Assembly (NCBI RefSeq): GCF_036711975.1
Contig: NC_091975.1
Span: 2,854,501-2,918,500, forward strand
Direction of reading: 5' to 3'
Origin: Onthophagus taurus
Taxonomy: Eukaryota; Arthropoda; Insecta; Coleoptera; Scarabaeidae
Length of the DNA stretch: 64,000 nt
The position numbers were made by a program, and so were the translations under genes. This document shows positions 12,071 to 24,100 of this stretch, piece after piece. Within the stretch, counting starts at the first letter, position 1. The number at the start of each line of letters is the position of its first letter. Below the pieces are notes generated by a model. The model was not told the DNA's origin. It saw only the letters and a program-made list of their open reading frames with translations, and ran no database searches.

Positions 12071-14715
12071 ATCATAAAATCTAAGATTTGATGAGTTAAG
12101 AGGAGAATTATATTAAGATATGTAATTTTAAACAAATTTGTGTTTTAAAATTTTCTTTGGGACAACGACGAGGAGGGCCTTCTTTGCGGACGGCTTCGGC
12201 GCGCGAATTAGCAACGTGACGGTTGAGTTATTTTTACGACCGACCGGATGACAAGTGCTCATGTATCTGTCCGTGTACCGGCTACCAGGGGCGGCGTTGG
12301 AGCGAGAGAGACGGAAACAGGCGGGCGGCCATCATTAACGATAACCATCGCGCTTGCCACGGCCCTCTCCTAAGACAAATGAAGGTGCGAGCTGACAGCG
12401 AGCCCATTTAGTCGGGAAGTCGTAATTATAAGGAGTGGTGCCGATGGTGGTGGTGGCGATTCTACACCACACTCACACAGGGCATCAGCTTTTCATTTTG
12501 ATCAGCAGTACTAAAACTTTAAAAGTACTTTGAAGAAATTTTTGGTTTGTTGAAGCAGTTGATGCATAATTTTATGGGCTAACTGTACATATAAATAGCA
12601 ACGTTTTTATTTTTTGTATTAATTATTTGATTTATGAGTGTAATAACTCCAGTTTATAGATCAAGACTTAGATTCAGCAAATTTTTTCCAATGATAATAA
12701 AAGTTATGGTCGAGTGATCGTTACGATCTAGTAAATAATCCCCTCACGCTAAGTTATGCCGTGTTTGGGGAACGCTGTGTTATGTGTTCAGAAAGGCGTT
12801 CGTTTAGTTCTTATCTGTCGCGTATCGCCCGTATCCGCGACTGTTAAATTACCAGTCCCGGCTCTAAATATCAAATAGATATTAATTATCCCCGCACACT
12901 AATTCAATCGCCTCGTTATCGTAACTTGGAGATCTCTTGGTCCAAGAGAGACGGTTGTCCGTTTTGTCAGCGCCTTTATCGTACCAGAATCTTAATGCGC
13001 GTCGCCTTTTAGAAAGTCTCGATTTACATGGAAGAAAAGCCTCGAAGGAAAGATATTGCGCTACACCCCTTCCTCAACAGTGAACCAGTCCCGGAGATCT
13101 TGTTTATGATGGTAAGTTTGACCCTTAGCTACACCCAGGTACAAATAGTTTTGTGGAATAAATTTTTTAATTTGTCAGATACGTAAATTGTGTACTTTCA
13201 ACCAGTCATTTGTACCGAATTGACTCTCGGATCCGCTTTCACTAACACTCGAATTGTTCTGGTTTGGATGCCCAGAGCTCGAGAGAGCTCGAATGCGCTT
13301 CGTGAGTTACGAAGTGACGGGAGTGGTGCGCATTTACATCACAATGAAACGGACAAATTTACAATCACTTAATCCATTTTCCTGACTGATCCGCAATTTA
13401 CGTCCCATTGTTATGTTAGTGGGATTAATCTGATGCGTTCATTAAAAATGTCTAAATGATTTAGTCGAATTATTAAATTTCGTATCGATTTAAAGTTTTT
13501 GATATCTTTTGGACCCTTGTCAAGAAAAGAAGGATCTTTTTTTGCAAACATAAACAGTAGGAGAAACAGAAGGGACGCCTTGGCGTCGGTTTGGTCTCAT
13601 TATCCGACCGGATCCGAGCGGAAACCGTCGCCGACCACCTTTGATTGTTTATTCGCCGCTGCTTCCATCACTGTCAAAGCCGGTCGCCCATAAATCAGGG
13701 TCGCTGTTGACGTCGGCGCGGAATTATTTATACCGTTCCGAATAGTTTTTTGTGCCTGTGGACGACGGAATCTCCTCCGAGAGCCCCTATCCAATTATTG
13801 GCGGCCGCTTTGACCATGCTGGCGAATACAAATGAATGAATACGAAATTTTCTTTGTGTTGTTGAAGCGCCGTCTCTTCTAAAAGAAGGAAACCCCTTTT
13901 TCACAAAACATACAAGTAACGAATTTTAATTTTAAATCGTAAAATAACATAAAAATCTTTAAAAAGTTTTAAAAATAGTGTTACTTAACGATTCGACACA
14001 GCCATTTCGTTATCTCCATAGTCGTTTGTTTAGTCCGGGGACAGAAGAACCCCGGAACAGGGAAACCGTGAAGGATGACTCCAATTACTGGGCTAACTGC
14101 GGCGCCACTTTTAGCCCTGGCCGTCGTCCAACCAACTTTGTCATTACAACCGGGGAATTGTCGTAAACAAATAGCCGCCCTAATATTAGATATTACTTAT
14201 TGGATGACGGCGCGACGTGTTCGTTGACAGTTTTTATTATTCTAATTGCACAACTTTTACGGTCGTCGTAAATTTTGCGATTTATCGTCGCGTGTTATCG
14301 TTGAACAGGTGCCTCACCGAAAAATATACGTCTGCTCATAAAACGATGAAAAAATGTATATAGTCTCGAGCGACGGCAGAAATTGAATTGTTAAACTAGC
14401 GCGCCAGACCGTAAACATTACTGTTTAAAATGTTCGTAGGATCCGGTTCATTTGCCAACAAAACCAACCTAACTTTAAAGACTAGAATAAATATGTTTAT
14501 GTAATCTGAAATTAATAATGAATTTAGTATTTTTTTAATTACATATTTATAGATTAAACTTATTTACTTGACATAAAAAGTTTTATTACAATCTTATTTA
14601 AAATTTTGGCAACTTTCCAAACTATGCGTAAATTTATAAGATGCGTTTCAAAAATAAATAGTGTTATTTCAAATCAGATTTATTCATTGAAAAAGTGATT
14701 ATTTTATTAATAACA
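12071..14715. other. Gene-free DNA with candidate regulatory blocks
   Basis: No supportable gene. GC-richer blocks occur at about 12,170-12,460, 12,720-13,120, 13,560-13,830 and 13,960-14,420. The block near 13,688 contains CCATAAATCA, and its short ORFs overlap on both strands. 14,460-14,715 is AT-rich spacer running into the tandem array. Confidence 0.45.
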
Positions 14716-14717
14716 TA

Positions 14718-15465
14718 AAAATTCGACTTGATTCCAAATATTGTATCTCGGAAACTAAAAGTAATTTCGCAAAATGGATTGGAAATTTGGAAAGAGAATG
14801 GCTCAATTACTATTTCGTGTAAATTTCATGACAAGTACCCCATAAATAGAGGATTCCCAAATTTTTAAAGTTAATTCAAGAAATCTAAAATATAATAAAA
14901 TTCGACTTAATTCAAAACATTGTATGTCGGAAACTAGAAGTGATTTTGCAAAACGGATTAGAAAATTGGAGAAAGGATGCTTTTATTACTATTTCGTATA
15001 AATTTCATGACAATATCCCTATAAATAGAGGATTCCCAAATTTTTAAAGTTAATGGAAGAAAATTAAAAAATTTTAACAAATTTTGATTTAACACAAAAC
15101 ATCGTATTTCGAAAACTAAAAGTGATTTTGCAAAACGGATTGGAGAATTGGGAAGAGAATAGTTTCATTAGTAATTTGTGTGAATTTTATAACAATTTTC
15201 CGAAAAACCGGATTTTCCCAAATATGTAAAGTTAATCTAAGAAATCTAAAACATTATAATAAAATTCGACTAGATTTAAAATATTGTATCTCGGGAACTA
15301 AAAGTAATTTTGCAAAACGGATTAGAAAATTGGAAAGAGGATGCTTTTATTTATGATTGATATACATATATGTCATAACAATTTCCCAGCAAATCAATAT
15401 TTCCCAAATTTTTAAATTTAATATAAAAAAAGATTTAAAAGTTACAATAAAGTTCGATTTGACTT
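14718..15465. repeat. Tandem array, ~180 bp monomers, about 4 copies
   Basis: Monomers start with an ATTCGACTT-like phrase at about 14,721, 14,900, 15,081 and 15,263, with a degenerate start near 15,451. Each contains TGTATCTCGGAAACTAAAAG, GCAAAACGGATTGGAAAATT and TTCCCAAATTTTTAAAGTTA variants. Spacing is 179-188 bp. Copies differ at many positions, so the array is not recent. The monomer seems unrelated to the one flanking the Polinton. Confidence 0.85.
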
Positions 15466-16800
15466 GTAAGAAAAGTTTCATTATTTTTAAAAATATTTTC
15501 CTGATTTTCAACCCGAATTTAGTGCACCCCTCAAAGGGCAGTGACATATACACGATGGGGATGAATAGAGACGTAATAAATTCGGTCAGTTGAACAAAAC
15601 GGTATGACATAAGGGCGCGCGTTTTGGGTTTCCATACTAAACCGGGTCTAATAATGACTTTTCGTAAACGGTCGTCCGGTGTCACAACCCTAACCGAAAC
15701 GGAACAGCTATGACAGCACATGTCAGGGGTGCCCCAAAATATATCATCCCCATCCAGACCTTACTCTAGTTTTGAAGTGGCCATAATTTCGGATACGGCT
15801 ACTAAAGAGAGCATCTGCAACGAGGAAATTGCCCCTAAATAACTTAGTTTATCGGTTTAGGGTGATATTTTATGAAATTTATTGTTCGTTTTAACTTGAA
15901 ATTGTTACGATTGAAATTATTTACACAATTGCAATTGCTACCTTAATTGCACATAGCACATAATTCGCGTTTACAACAGCAATAAACGTACGCAAACCGA
16001 TGTAATTGGGGCAATAAATTTGATGATCCGCTGACAGATCTTATCAGGTGGTACTAACTCACGTTTTATGTTCAATCACATTTGACATTGTGTGTTATTT
16101 TTTTTTTAATTGCATTAATTTATTATTTGACGCATAAACAATTAATAAAAATATGATTAAACGTTATTATTTTTAAAATTATAAAATTGGCACAAAATTA
16201 TTTGTTATATAAAATCTTAAACGGTTCATAAATTTGAAACATTAACATTTGGAACACGTAACTAACCGCATATCCCGTGCCAAATTAGCTACCATAAAAT
16301 GTATTTAACCATTTAGAATAAATGACTCTAACTAAAAATAATAAAAATATACACGCCTCGACTTTAGCTTTATAGCTTTTGTACTAGGATAATATATCGT
16401 AGCTTATTCACTCTTCGTGAAATGAATAATCAAAAACCACGAACAACAATAGACCAATATACAACGAGAGTTAGTGCCGTTTCGATCGTAATATAAGAAG
16501 GACCTCCAAGTTTTAACAATAGCAACAACGACGACGACTTCTCGCCCGTAAATAACAAGTTATTACGAACGTATAGAGAATCGCGTCCCAGGTAAAATAC
16601 GAAGACAAGTTTATAAAAGATATGACAGGCGTAACGGGCCCCTCCGACCATAAAATAAATAAGAGGTCCTCCGGGCTCACAGTTTTACTGCCATCGCGGC
16701 GCAATAATTCGAACGAGAGATGCCCGGCCAACGCCATCTATCAACATGGACTGAAGCGTTCTCGTGTTTTCGAGGCTACCGATTATACACATACACACAG
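15466..16800. other. Gene-free DNA upstream of the zinc-finger gene
   Basis: GC-richer parts lie at about 15,530-15,860 and 16,380-16,800, with AT-rich spacer between. ORFs near 16,430-16,830 overlap on both strands without recognisable products. The right block adjoins the putative promoter, so it may hold proximal control elements (inference). Confidence 0.4.
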
Positions 16801-16811
16801 GGAGCGGAGGT

Positions 16812-16870
16812 TCTTCTCTCTCTCTGTGTAGAAGAGGCGGCAATCATCAAAGGGAACCACTCAGTCTGTC
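16812..16870 (+). promoter_or_regulatory. Possible core promoter of the noc-like gene
   Basis: A CT-dinucleotide run of GAGA-factor type lies at about 16,814-16,825. TCAGTCTG, fitting the arthropod initiator TCAGTY, starts at 16,861, about 290 bp upstream of the ATG. No clear TATA box or downstream promoter element was seen. Weak evidence; the 5' end needs transcript data. Confidence 0.3.
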
Positions 16871-17153
16871 ATCGTCACCAGCGTCATGGGTGGTAGCAGC
16901 CGACAGGCTTGAAACGTGGCTGTATTAACGCTTTGTCATGACTCGCCTCGACGAACAGAACTGTGTGTAGTAGATGGTTTAAAGTGGGGATAGGCACATG
17001 CGCGATTCCAGTCTTTCCCCGAACCTCGACAATTCTAGGCACCCAAAGAGCCAGTGCCACTCGAGAGGTTCACGTCGATGAATCGCTGCTGGTAGACGGT
17101 TATTATTCAAAGTTATTAGTTTGAAAAAGTTTTAAATTTGAGTTATCAAAAAT

Positions 17154-18578
17154 ATGGTAGTGTTGGAAGGCGGCGGAATGTTGTCATCTTCAAGTAATCA
17201 ATATCTTCAACCGGATTATTTATCTCCTTTACCAACAACGGTTAGTTTCAAAACTTTTTTATCACCCAAAAATAATTCGATACTAATTTATTTTTAATTT
17301 TATTACTTCCAGTTGGATGCTAAAAAGAGTCCTTTAGCTCTTTTAGCTCAAACCTGCAGTCAAATCGGCGCAGATACACCATCAAGTAAACCCTTGATTT
17401 CCCCTCTTGAAAAAACAAAGAAGTCATCTTCCTCATCTGATAATCGTACTTCTCCGGCTTCAGCAAGAGAGAAGACTGAAAAATCCGCACCTAGGAATAG
17501 CCCATCTGAGACTAAGTTAGCATTTAAACCGTACGAGAATATAACTACGTCGAAGAAAACGGAAGATTCCCGTCCTACTTCAAAGTCAAGTGTTCATAAT
17601 TCTGACGCTGGGGATTCAAAATCTGATAGAAAATCGGCTTCCCCAGCTAATAGTAACACAACAACTCCCGCTCCGGAAAATGGAAAGACCACCCCATCGT
17701 CCGACCGCAAAAGTACTACACCGTCGGCAAGAGGAGCCAGTCCGATCATAAGAAGTGGATTAGAAATCCTTCAAGGACACAAAGAATCTCCTTTGGGGAG
17801 TTACAAACCGGGATTACCCGGATTAACCGCTTTACCTGGACCTTTGGGATCATTGTGTTGCCCTCCCGGATTAGAACATACAAATCCGGCTTTTAGGCCT
17901 CCGTTTCCCGGCGGTCCGTTTTCACATCATCATGCTATGTTAGGATATCCTGGTACAACACCTGGACCTTATTTGAGTTACGCCCGTGTTAAAACTCCGT
18001 CCGGTGGTGAAGCCTTAGTACCAGTGTGCAAAGACCCTTATTGTGGCGGTTGCCAATTCAGCTTACATAATCAGCTGATGGCCAGTGGACAGTGTCCTAG
18101 TGGTTGTTCTCAGTGTGACCATCAAAAGTACAATTTGGCAATGGCCATGTCTTTAGTGCCACCGGGTCCAGTTCCGCCATCATCACTTTCTTACCCACAA
18201 CTTGGAAGACCTTACGTTTGTAATTGGATCGTAGGAGATACTTATTGCGGAAAAAGGTTTGTCTCATCCGATGAACTTTTACAACATTTAAGAACGCACA
18301 CAAGCGCGTCGGATGCGGCTTCAGTAGTAGCCACATCAACAGCTTCTTCTCTACTAAATCCGCATTCGTTATTCTCATCATCGGCGTTACACAGATATCC
18401 GAATCCGCCGTTAAGCCCACTTTCAGCAGCAAGGTATCATCCGTATGGAAAACCAACGTTACCATCAACTTTGGGAGCGTCTCCATACAGCGCTTTCAAT
18501 CCGACGGCACTCGGACCTTACTATTCGCCATATTCAGTTTATGGACAGAGGTTAGGTTCCGCCGCGGTTCATCCATAA
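17154..18578 (+). CDS. noc: NET-family zinc-finger transcriptional repressor (No ocelli/Elbow type)
   Basis: Two coding exons, 17,154-17,240 (29 codons) and 17,313-18,578, joined in phase 0 across a GTTAGT...CAG intron, give about 450 aa. Exon 2 opens with a TTG codon and is not a separate start. Landmarks: an SPLALLAQTC motif near residues 35-44, FKPYE near 100, a Buttonhead-type box (CKDPYCGGC ... CPSGCSQC) about 268-299, and one C2H2 finger (CNW...CGKRF...HLRTH) about 332-358. The C terminus is PYYSPYSVYGQRLG-like. NET proteins are nuclear repressors that pattern appendages, tracheae and eyes; the SPLALLA and FKPY motifs are family signatures, FKPY being linked to Groucho recruitment. The MVVLEGGG start favours Noc over Elbow, from memory. 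Ser/Thr/Pro-rich linkers look disordered. Confidence 0.92.
17241..17312 (+). other. Intron of the noc-like gene
   Basis: A 72 bp intron with donor GTTAGT, a pyrimidine-rich tract (TTTTATTACTTCC) and acceptor AG at 17,311-17,312. Splicing keeps the frame and joins the N-terminal PLPTT to LDAKKSPLALLA, the expected continuity for the family. Confidence 0.9.
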
Positions 18579-19015
18579 ATAAAAATTAAAAACAAAATTA
18601 AACTTGGATAAAAATTACCCGTCGGTAAAACGTCGTGAAACGTAAACGTTCTATACTGTGATATTGTAAATATTCTCGAAGTTTAAAAAAAAATATTAAA
18701 AAAAAATTAATAAAAAAAATCATTTTATTATTATTATTATTGATTAAAAATTAATTAATTAAAATTAATTGAATAAAAAAATTGAAAAGTGCAATTTGAC
18801 GACCCGCTTTTTGGCAATAATCGAACGGTTGATAAGAATGAAAGAAAACTGATTGACGAAGACTCTGAAAAATGTTCGTTGAAGAAGCCCTACCTTCGAT
18901 TCCTTCTTTTTTTATTACTGTCTATTATCAAACGTTTATTAGTTTTTATTAACTTGTAAGACGATGTTGAAGTTCAAAATATGCTTTAATAAAAAACATT
19001 TGTAGAATGAAACTT
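18579..19015 (+). terminator. 3' UTR and polyadenylation signal of the noc-like gene
   Basis: After the TAA at 18,576-18,578 comes AT-rich UTR with a TTATTA run near 18,726. AATAAA at 18,988-18,993 is followed 18-37 bp later by a GT-rich stretch (TTTGTGTTTGTATTTTG), the normal arrangement for cleavage. An earlier AATAAA-like site right after the stop is less likely used. Confidence 0.6.
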
Positions 19016-19139
19016 TGTGTTTGTATTTTGAATTTTTTTTAAAATCATTTTTTAGGTTATTTATCAAGATTTTCTTAAGGTAAGTAAGATTTTTAATAAC
19101 ATTTTTCTGCAATAAGTGAATTATAATTAATTGTATAGT

Positions 19140-20330
19140 TTATTAATTTTATTTTTCACAAAAAAATCAAAGGAATGGTTGAACAAAAACTTAATTTTCA
19201 AGATTAAAAATTTATTGCCACCAAAACATCATTCTCATTTATCGTATTTCTGTTCCGGTGTATTTACCAATGTAGTTATTTCTCATTTCTTTCAACATCT
19301 TCCATGCTTTACCTTGCTTCATCCAGTTGCCAAGATGATCTTCCATGTAACATAAGTCTTCATCTCACTGTCCATTGAGCTACTCATTACATCAGGCCAT
19401 TTTCAAACACTCTCTAATAGCTTTCTACATTTGGAGAAAGAAAGATATATGTCCCAACTCGACCCAGTCCAATTCAATTCAATTCAGCAAAATTCTTTTT
19501 TGAAGAAACCTTTCCCTATCTCTATGATATCACTCAACAAAGTATTTCTTCAGAGTTCAAAAATTTACAAGTTGTCCAAACAATTTTAGATTATCTGCAG
19601 CTCTCCTAGTTACTCTTAGTTCCAACCATCTTGGACTTCGATAGTATGTACTCAAATTCTGTTTAGAATTTGAATTTTGCATCTTGTATCCATTGTTGGA
19701 TGATTAAGGTTCAGAGGTTCGAAGAGCATCTTTTGAGTCATCGTCATTTAGTGACGTGAGTGTTTTTACCTTAGCTTTAAACATTCTATCTTTGCTACCG
19801 ATATGTTAATATGATGGAGCTCATAAACCTGTATTCCAATATCTTAGAGATGACTTACAACCATCATGTCAGCATGTTCTTTTTTTCTCTCAAATTTGTT
19901 TTTGGTCATACCTTTTACGGTCACGATCTGGCCATCAGCACCAAATCAATACTCCGTTCCATATCGAACCTCAGAAGACTATCATACAAGCCATTCCATA
20001 GAACTAGACCTAACATGGATTGCTGGGGAACGCTACAGAAAACAAAAAGTCTCCTTTGTAGACTCCTTCTTTTAGCACTTTTACAATTCTTAACCAACGG
20101 GCCGAGTTAAAAGCATTTTCTGCATCTTTTTGCATCATATTTACATTTACTCTCTCCAATTGGTCTCCTTGCTTTCCCATATTTTATGCCAAAATTCTAT
20201 CAGATGCCTATTACCAACTGTTATGAACTTATTTGGGCAAAGTGTTTGATTTTGACACTTAGCAAAGTTTTAGATAGAGTGATTGAAAAGATGTGGAACA
20301 GCATAGGCGTTGGATGGGTTATTCTAATAA
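19140..20330 (-). pseudogene. Decayed R1-clade-like LINE (reverse transcriptase and 3' region)
   Basis: Minus-strand translation, with several stops and frame changes, gives DAENAFNSARW (family DVxNAFNSARW), then SMLGLVLWNGLYDSLLR (family GSVLGPxLWNxxYDxLLR), then a degraded AFADD equivalent (LVLMARS). A GYxF...KIECL-type stretch follows. Toward 19,350 the reading resembles the Trp-rich C-terminal part of R1/Jockey ORF2. No intact endonuclease is visible. Assignment to the R1/TRAS group rests on the LWNxLYDxLL wording and is by eye. It sits about 130 bp past the noc polyadenylation signal. Confidence 0.7.
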
Positions 20331-22735
20331 TAAAATTAAACACAATATTTTCGTGTCGATGTGCAGAAGCATGTTTAAGAAAAAAAATTATATCTTAAGA
20401 TTTGAGCGTTATAGAAAAATATATTTCAGACAAAAAATGTTCGTTATTAACTAAAAAGACATTTCCATAAATTGGTTCTATTCCAGTGCACAGTTCTATC
20501 AATCTGAAAGTGTATCAAAATCGTCAATTTTAACAAACGGCAGTGTTTTATCTCTGACGGTGTAGAATGTAGCGCCTCGGCCGCAAACGACCTTGATTCA
20601 AAAATAAGATTTAGAGTAATTAATATAAATATGTGAAGGTGTCTTTTTATTTTTGATGATTTGGAATGTGAATGTCTTTTTAGCTCAGCGAAATATCATA
20701 TTACATAATGAAAATTGATCAAGAAATGTATTTATTTAGAATAATCAGAACAAAATTTCGAAATTTTGAAATAAAGTGCCTTCAATTTACGCATTATTTT
20801 ACACGTAAGAGACGCACCCTAAGAAAATGATGAATTACCGAGAATGACCTTTCCATGGCATCTCCAATCTCTGGGTCTATGATGGATTACCTGTTCTGTC
20901 ACGGAGCCATTCATCATGTTGCTTGTCGGTTTCCCTTTCCCCTTCAGAAAAGACGCTAATGAACAGCATCTCTTCGATCTCTTCTTGCAATTTGCTTCCT
21001 CGTTCTTCTAACATGAGGTGTTTTCGAAAAGATATTTTTTTGTCAATTTTAACGTTTGCGGAGTGAAGAATGGGACGACGACACCTGTTTGGTGGTAAAT
21101 CCGTCGGCGAAGTCGTTTAGATAAAACGTGGAAGAGGAGGTAATATAGAGAAGGAGGTGTGCGCATCTTTTGCTAAGCTTTGAAAACGATGGCTGGGTCG
21201 GGAAAGAAATATACACGCCGGCACCGCGACGCTGAACGTTTTACGGTTTGTTAGCCGACCGAAAACAAACTTAACGCGCGCTATACGACAACGTATTTAT
21301 GAACTACACGGAGGATAGAACGATTTTTGACGTCAGTTGATGTGCTTTATTTATTTTAAAATTTTTTAATCATTTTTCAAAGAATATCAAACATACTTTT
21401 ATTGTATATTTATGGATTTATGTCACGTATTCCATAAATATAAACGCATATCAAAACATAATATGATTAATATAATTTATTATCACTTTTGCAACAGTTT
21501 TGTATGAAATATACATTTGTGCCATCATTTTAGGATTAATAGCCCAATTTATTATGAACTTGGTCATCGCTTTATAAATAGCAAACACGTATTAAGGATT
21601 TTCAAATCTCCGACTGACATAATTTCTATACTTAATAATCTTAATTAATCCAAAACATAAATTTAAAGATAATTAATTTAATTTAGTCTTTTTTACATTA
21701 ATTTGTTTTAATACAAGCATTAATCAAAGTCTAACAGTAATAAATAACTGAAATCGAAAAAAAAAGAACGTTTTAAATTGCTCGTAACAAGCCGAGTGTC
21801 TATTACACAATACATAATTGCTACTGGCCCGGTCCCAACAATGTTGAAATTTCTCGTTGCTGCTCATAATTTATTACACCCGAACCAATCAACAAATACA
21901 TAAATACGCAAACCCGTTAAAAAATAACACGGTCGTGTTGCGGCTTGTTTTTGTTTAATGTGTCATATTTAAAGAATCTCGCATTCGTTTGACCGCCATT
22001 AATAATTTATGACAACGTCAATCGGCGTAACATAAATAATAATAAATTTGAAACTTTTCAAACGCTCTTAAAAAAAAATTTTCAACACAACCGATGTGTT
22101 TTGACTTTCTAGCCGTTGATTAATTGTTCGCTCGGCGGCCGGTTAACGTTTTAATTTATCTACCATTATCTAGTAATAACACGAATAAATCTCTATTTTA
22201 TCGCTATTTGCGCCGTGCTAATAACGGGAATGACCTTAAACGTCTTGTGGCAATTACCACTTTAACACACAGCCAGAAATAACACAACGATTGATCTATG
22301 GATGGTCAACGTTATTTTTAATATTAATTTTATTTCTTTTATATTAAATTCTATTAATAACTCTGTGGTGATTAATTAATTATTATAAATTGCGTATTCG
22401 ACAAGATAACAAACGCCGTCTTTAATTATTATACAAAAAAATAAACGATTGCGAAAAAATGTGTTTACGTCTCAGGAATCGTATTTTAAATTGTTTTAAA
22501 CGTATTTATGCAATAAGTATCACTATAAATCACGACTTTTTTTTTTCTTAACTATTTACGGTTTTGTTGTCATTTCGATTAAAATTAATCGTTTTCTCGA
22601 TAAGAAACATTGTGTTAATGACTTTTTAACATCTTTCAATTAATTTTTTATTTATATATTATGTATTTTTTTTGATGTAATATAACTAGAAATTCCACTT
22701 TTTTAATAAAGTTTTGTGCAAAAAGAACAAGTTAC
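20331..22735. other. Gene-free DNA
   Basis: GC-richer blocks lie at about 20,530-20,600, 20,860-21,320 and 21,780-22,300, with AT-rich DNA between. The rest is homopolymer-rich. No ORF over 70 codons looks real. Candidate regulatory blocks only. Confidence 0.4.
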
Positions 22736-24100
22736 TGATACAAAAAGGATCCATAAAAAAGTTCAACACCAACAAGGATGTTGAAGAACACTAACACAAA
22801 CAAATAATACTGAAAGAAGTGTTGGCAGAAAGAGGAAACCAATTGGAATTAAGAAAGAACTGACAGAAATTTTTGCAAAATGAGAAAAACATCAATATTG
22901 ACACAGAAGTTTTTGCAAAATCATCAGAACACTGACAGAAAAAAAAAATATTGAAAGAAGTGTTGACAGAAAGAAGAAACTAGGAAGGTTGAAATTTACA
23001 ATTTATTTACGGAAAGAGTTCAACGACGACACGAATGTAGATGTTTGTGCAAAATCACCAGACCACTGACACCAATTAATAATACTCAAAAAAGTGTTGA
23101 TTATCGCAGCTTTGCCAAAGCTAGGTCAAAACCCTTCTATACATCGAAATACTAGGTCAATTCTAGTCTATTATTGCATATGTCAATAATAATCTCCATA
23201 ATCATATTCGAAGTGCCATAATGTTAATGTAATACACTCTTAAGCCATATTATTTTTGTTATAGAATTGGTGCTTCACTATTTAATATTATAAAGTAATC
23301 TATTAAAAATGTTACAGAATAATACGATTATCGAAATATAATTTTCCTTTGTTGAAATTAGAATGACCAACAGAATTTGTCTGCGTTATATGTTTGCAAA
23401 AGAGCGATAAACGTAGACGACGACGACATTACATTTTATTTACGGGTGTTATGCGCCCGTTTGGTTTTATTTAGAAAGTGTACAAAATACACATTGTAAT
23501 TTAACGTTATTTATAGCCCAATAAACATGTAATTACACGTGATATATTTTATATACCAAGCTCGGAGTTGGTCTATTTTCGCGTCGCGACGCATTTTTAT
23601 AACAAAAAAGAACTACAAAAAGTTCAGGAATTTATGTTCCCACTCATGTTGTGGTATTTTAATAAATACGGGTTAAAAGTATTTTCGAATTTCTCTTTTT
23701 TTATTAAAAGATCGATACGGAAACCAAGAAAATTTTAAAAAATGCTAAAAAAACTAATATTGACACAAAAGTTTTTGCAAAACCACTAGAATAAAACTAA
23801 ACTAATAAGTAATGTTGAAGAAAGTGTTGGCAGAAAGAGGAAACTTGTTGGTATTAACAAAGAACCTTGACAGAAATTTCTACAAAATGAAAAAAACCCC
23901 AATATTGACATTGAAGTTTTTGCAAAAATGCCAAAACTCTCATACTAATTAAACAATATCACAAGAAGTTGTGACAGAAAGAGGAACACCTACATAAAAA
24001 AATATCTACACCATTTTGAGGTATTTTAATAAATATGGGTAAAAAGTATTTTTGAATTTCTCTTTTTTTATTAAAAGATCGATACGGAAACCAAGAAAAC
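22736..24100. repeat. Interspersed repeat family with a ~75 bp direct duplication
   Basis: Phrases GAAAGAAGTGTTGGCAGAAAGAGG and AATATTGACACAGAAGTTTTTGC (variants) occur several times in 22,800-23,110 and again in 23,740-23,960. A separate block from GGTATTTTAATAAATA to GATCGATACGGAAACCAAGA occurs at about 23,653-23,727 and 24,020-24,094. The two copies flank the second repeat cluster. Segment 23,120-23,640 between the clusters holds AT-rich spacer and a GC-richer part near 23,400-23,620. No coding capacity. Confidence 0.65.

Noticed and set aside
18097..18486. 129-codon minus-strand ORF
   Set aside because: Antisense shadow of exon 2 of the noc-like gene.
20186..20398. Plus-strand ORF with SKVLDRVIEKMW resembling an RT motif
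   Set aside because: The clear RT signal here is on the minus strand; this short match lacks any further RT motif.
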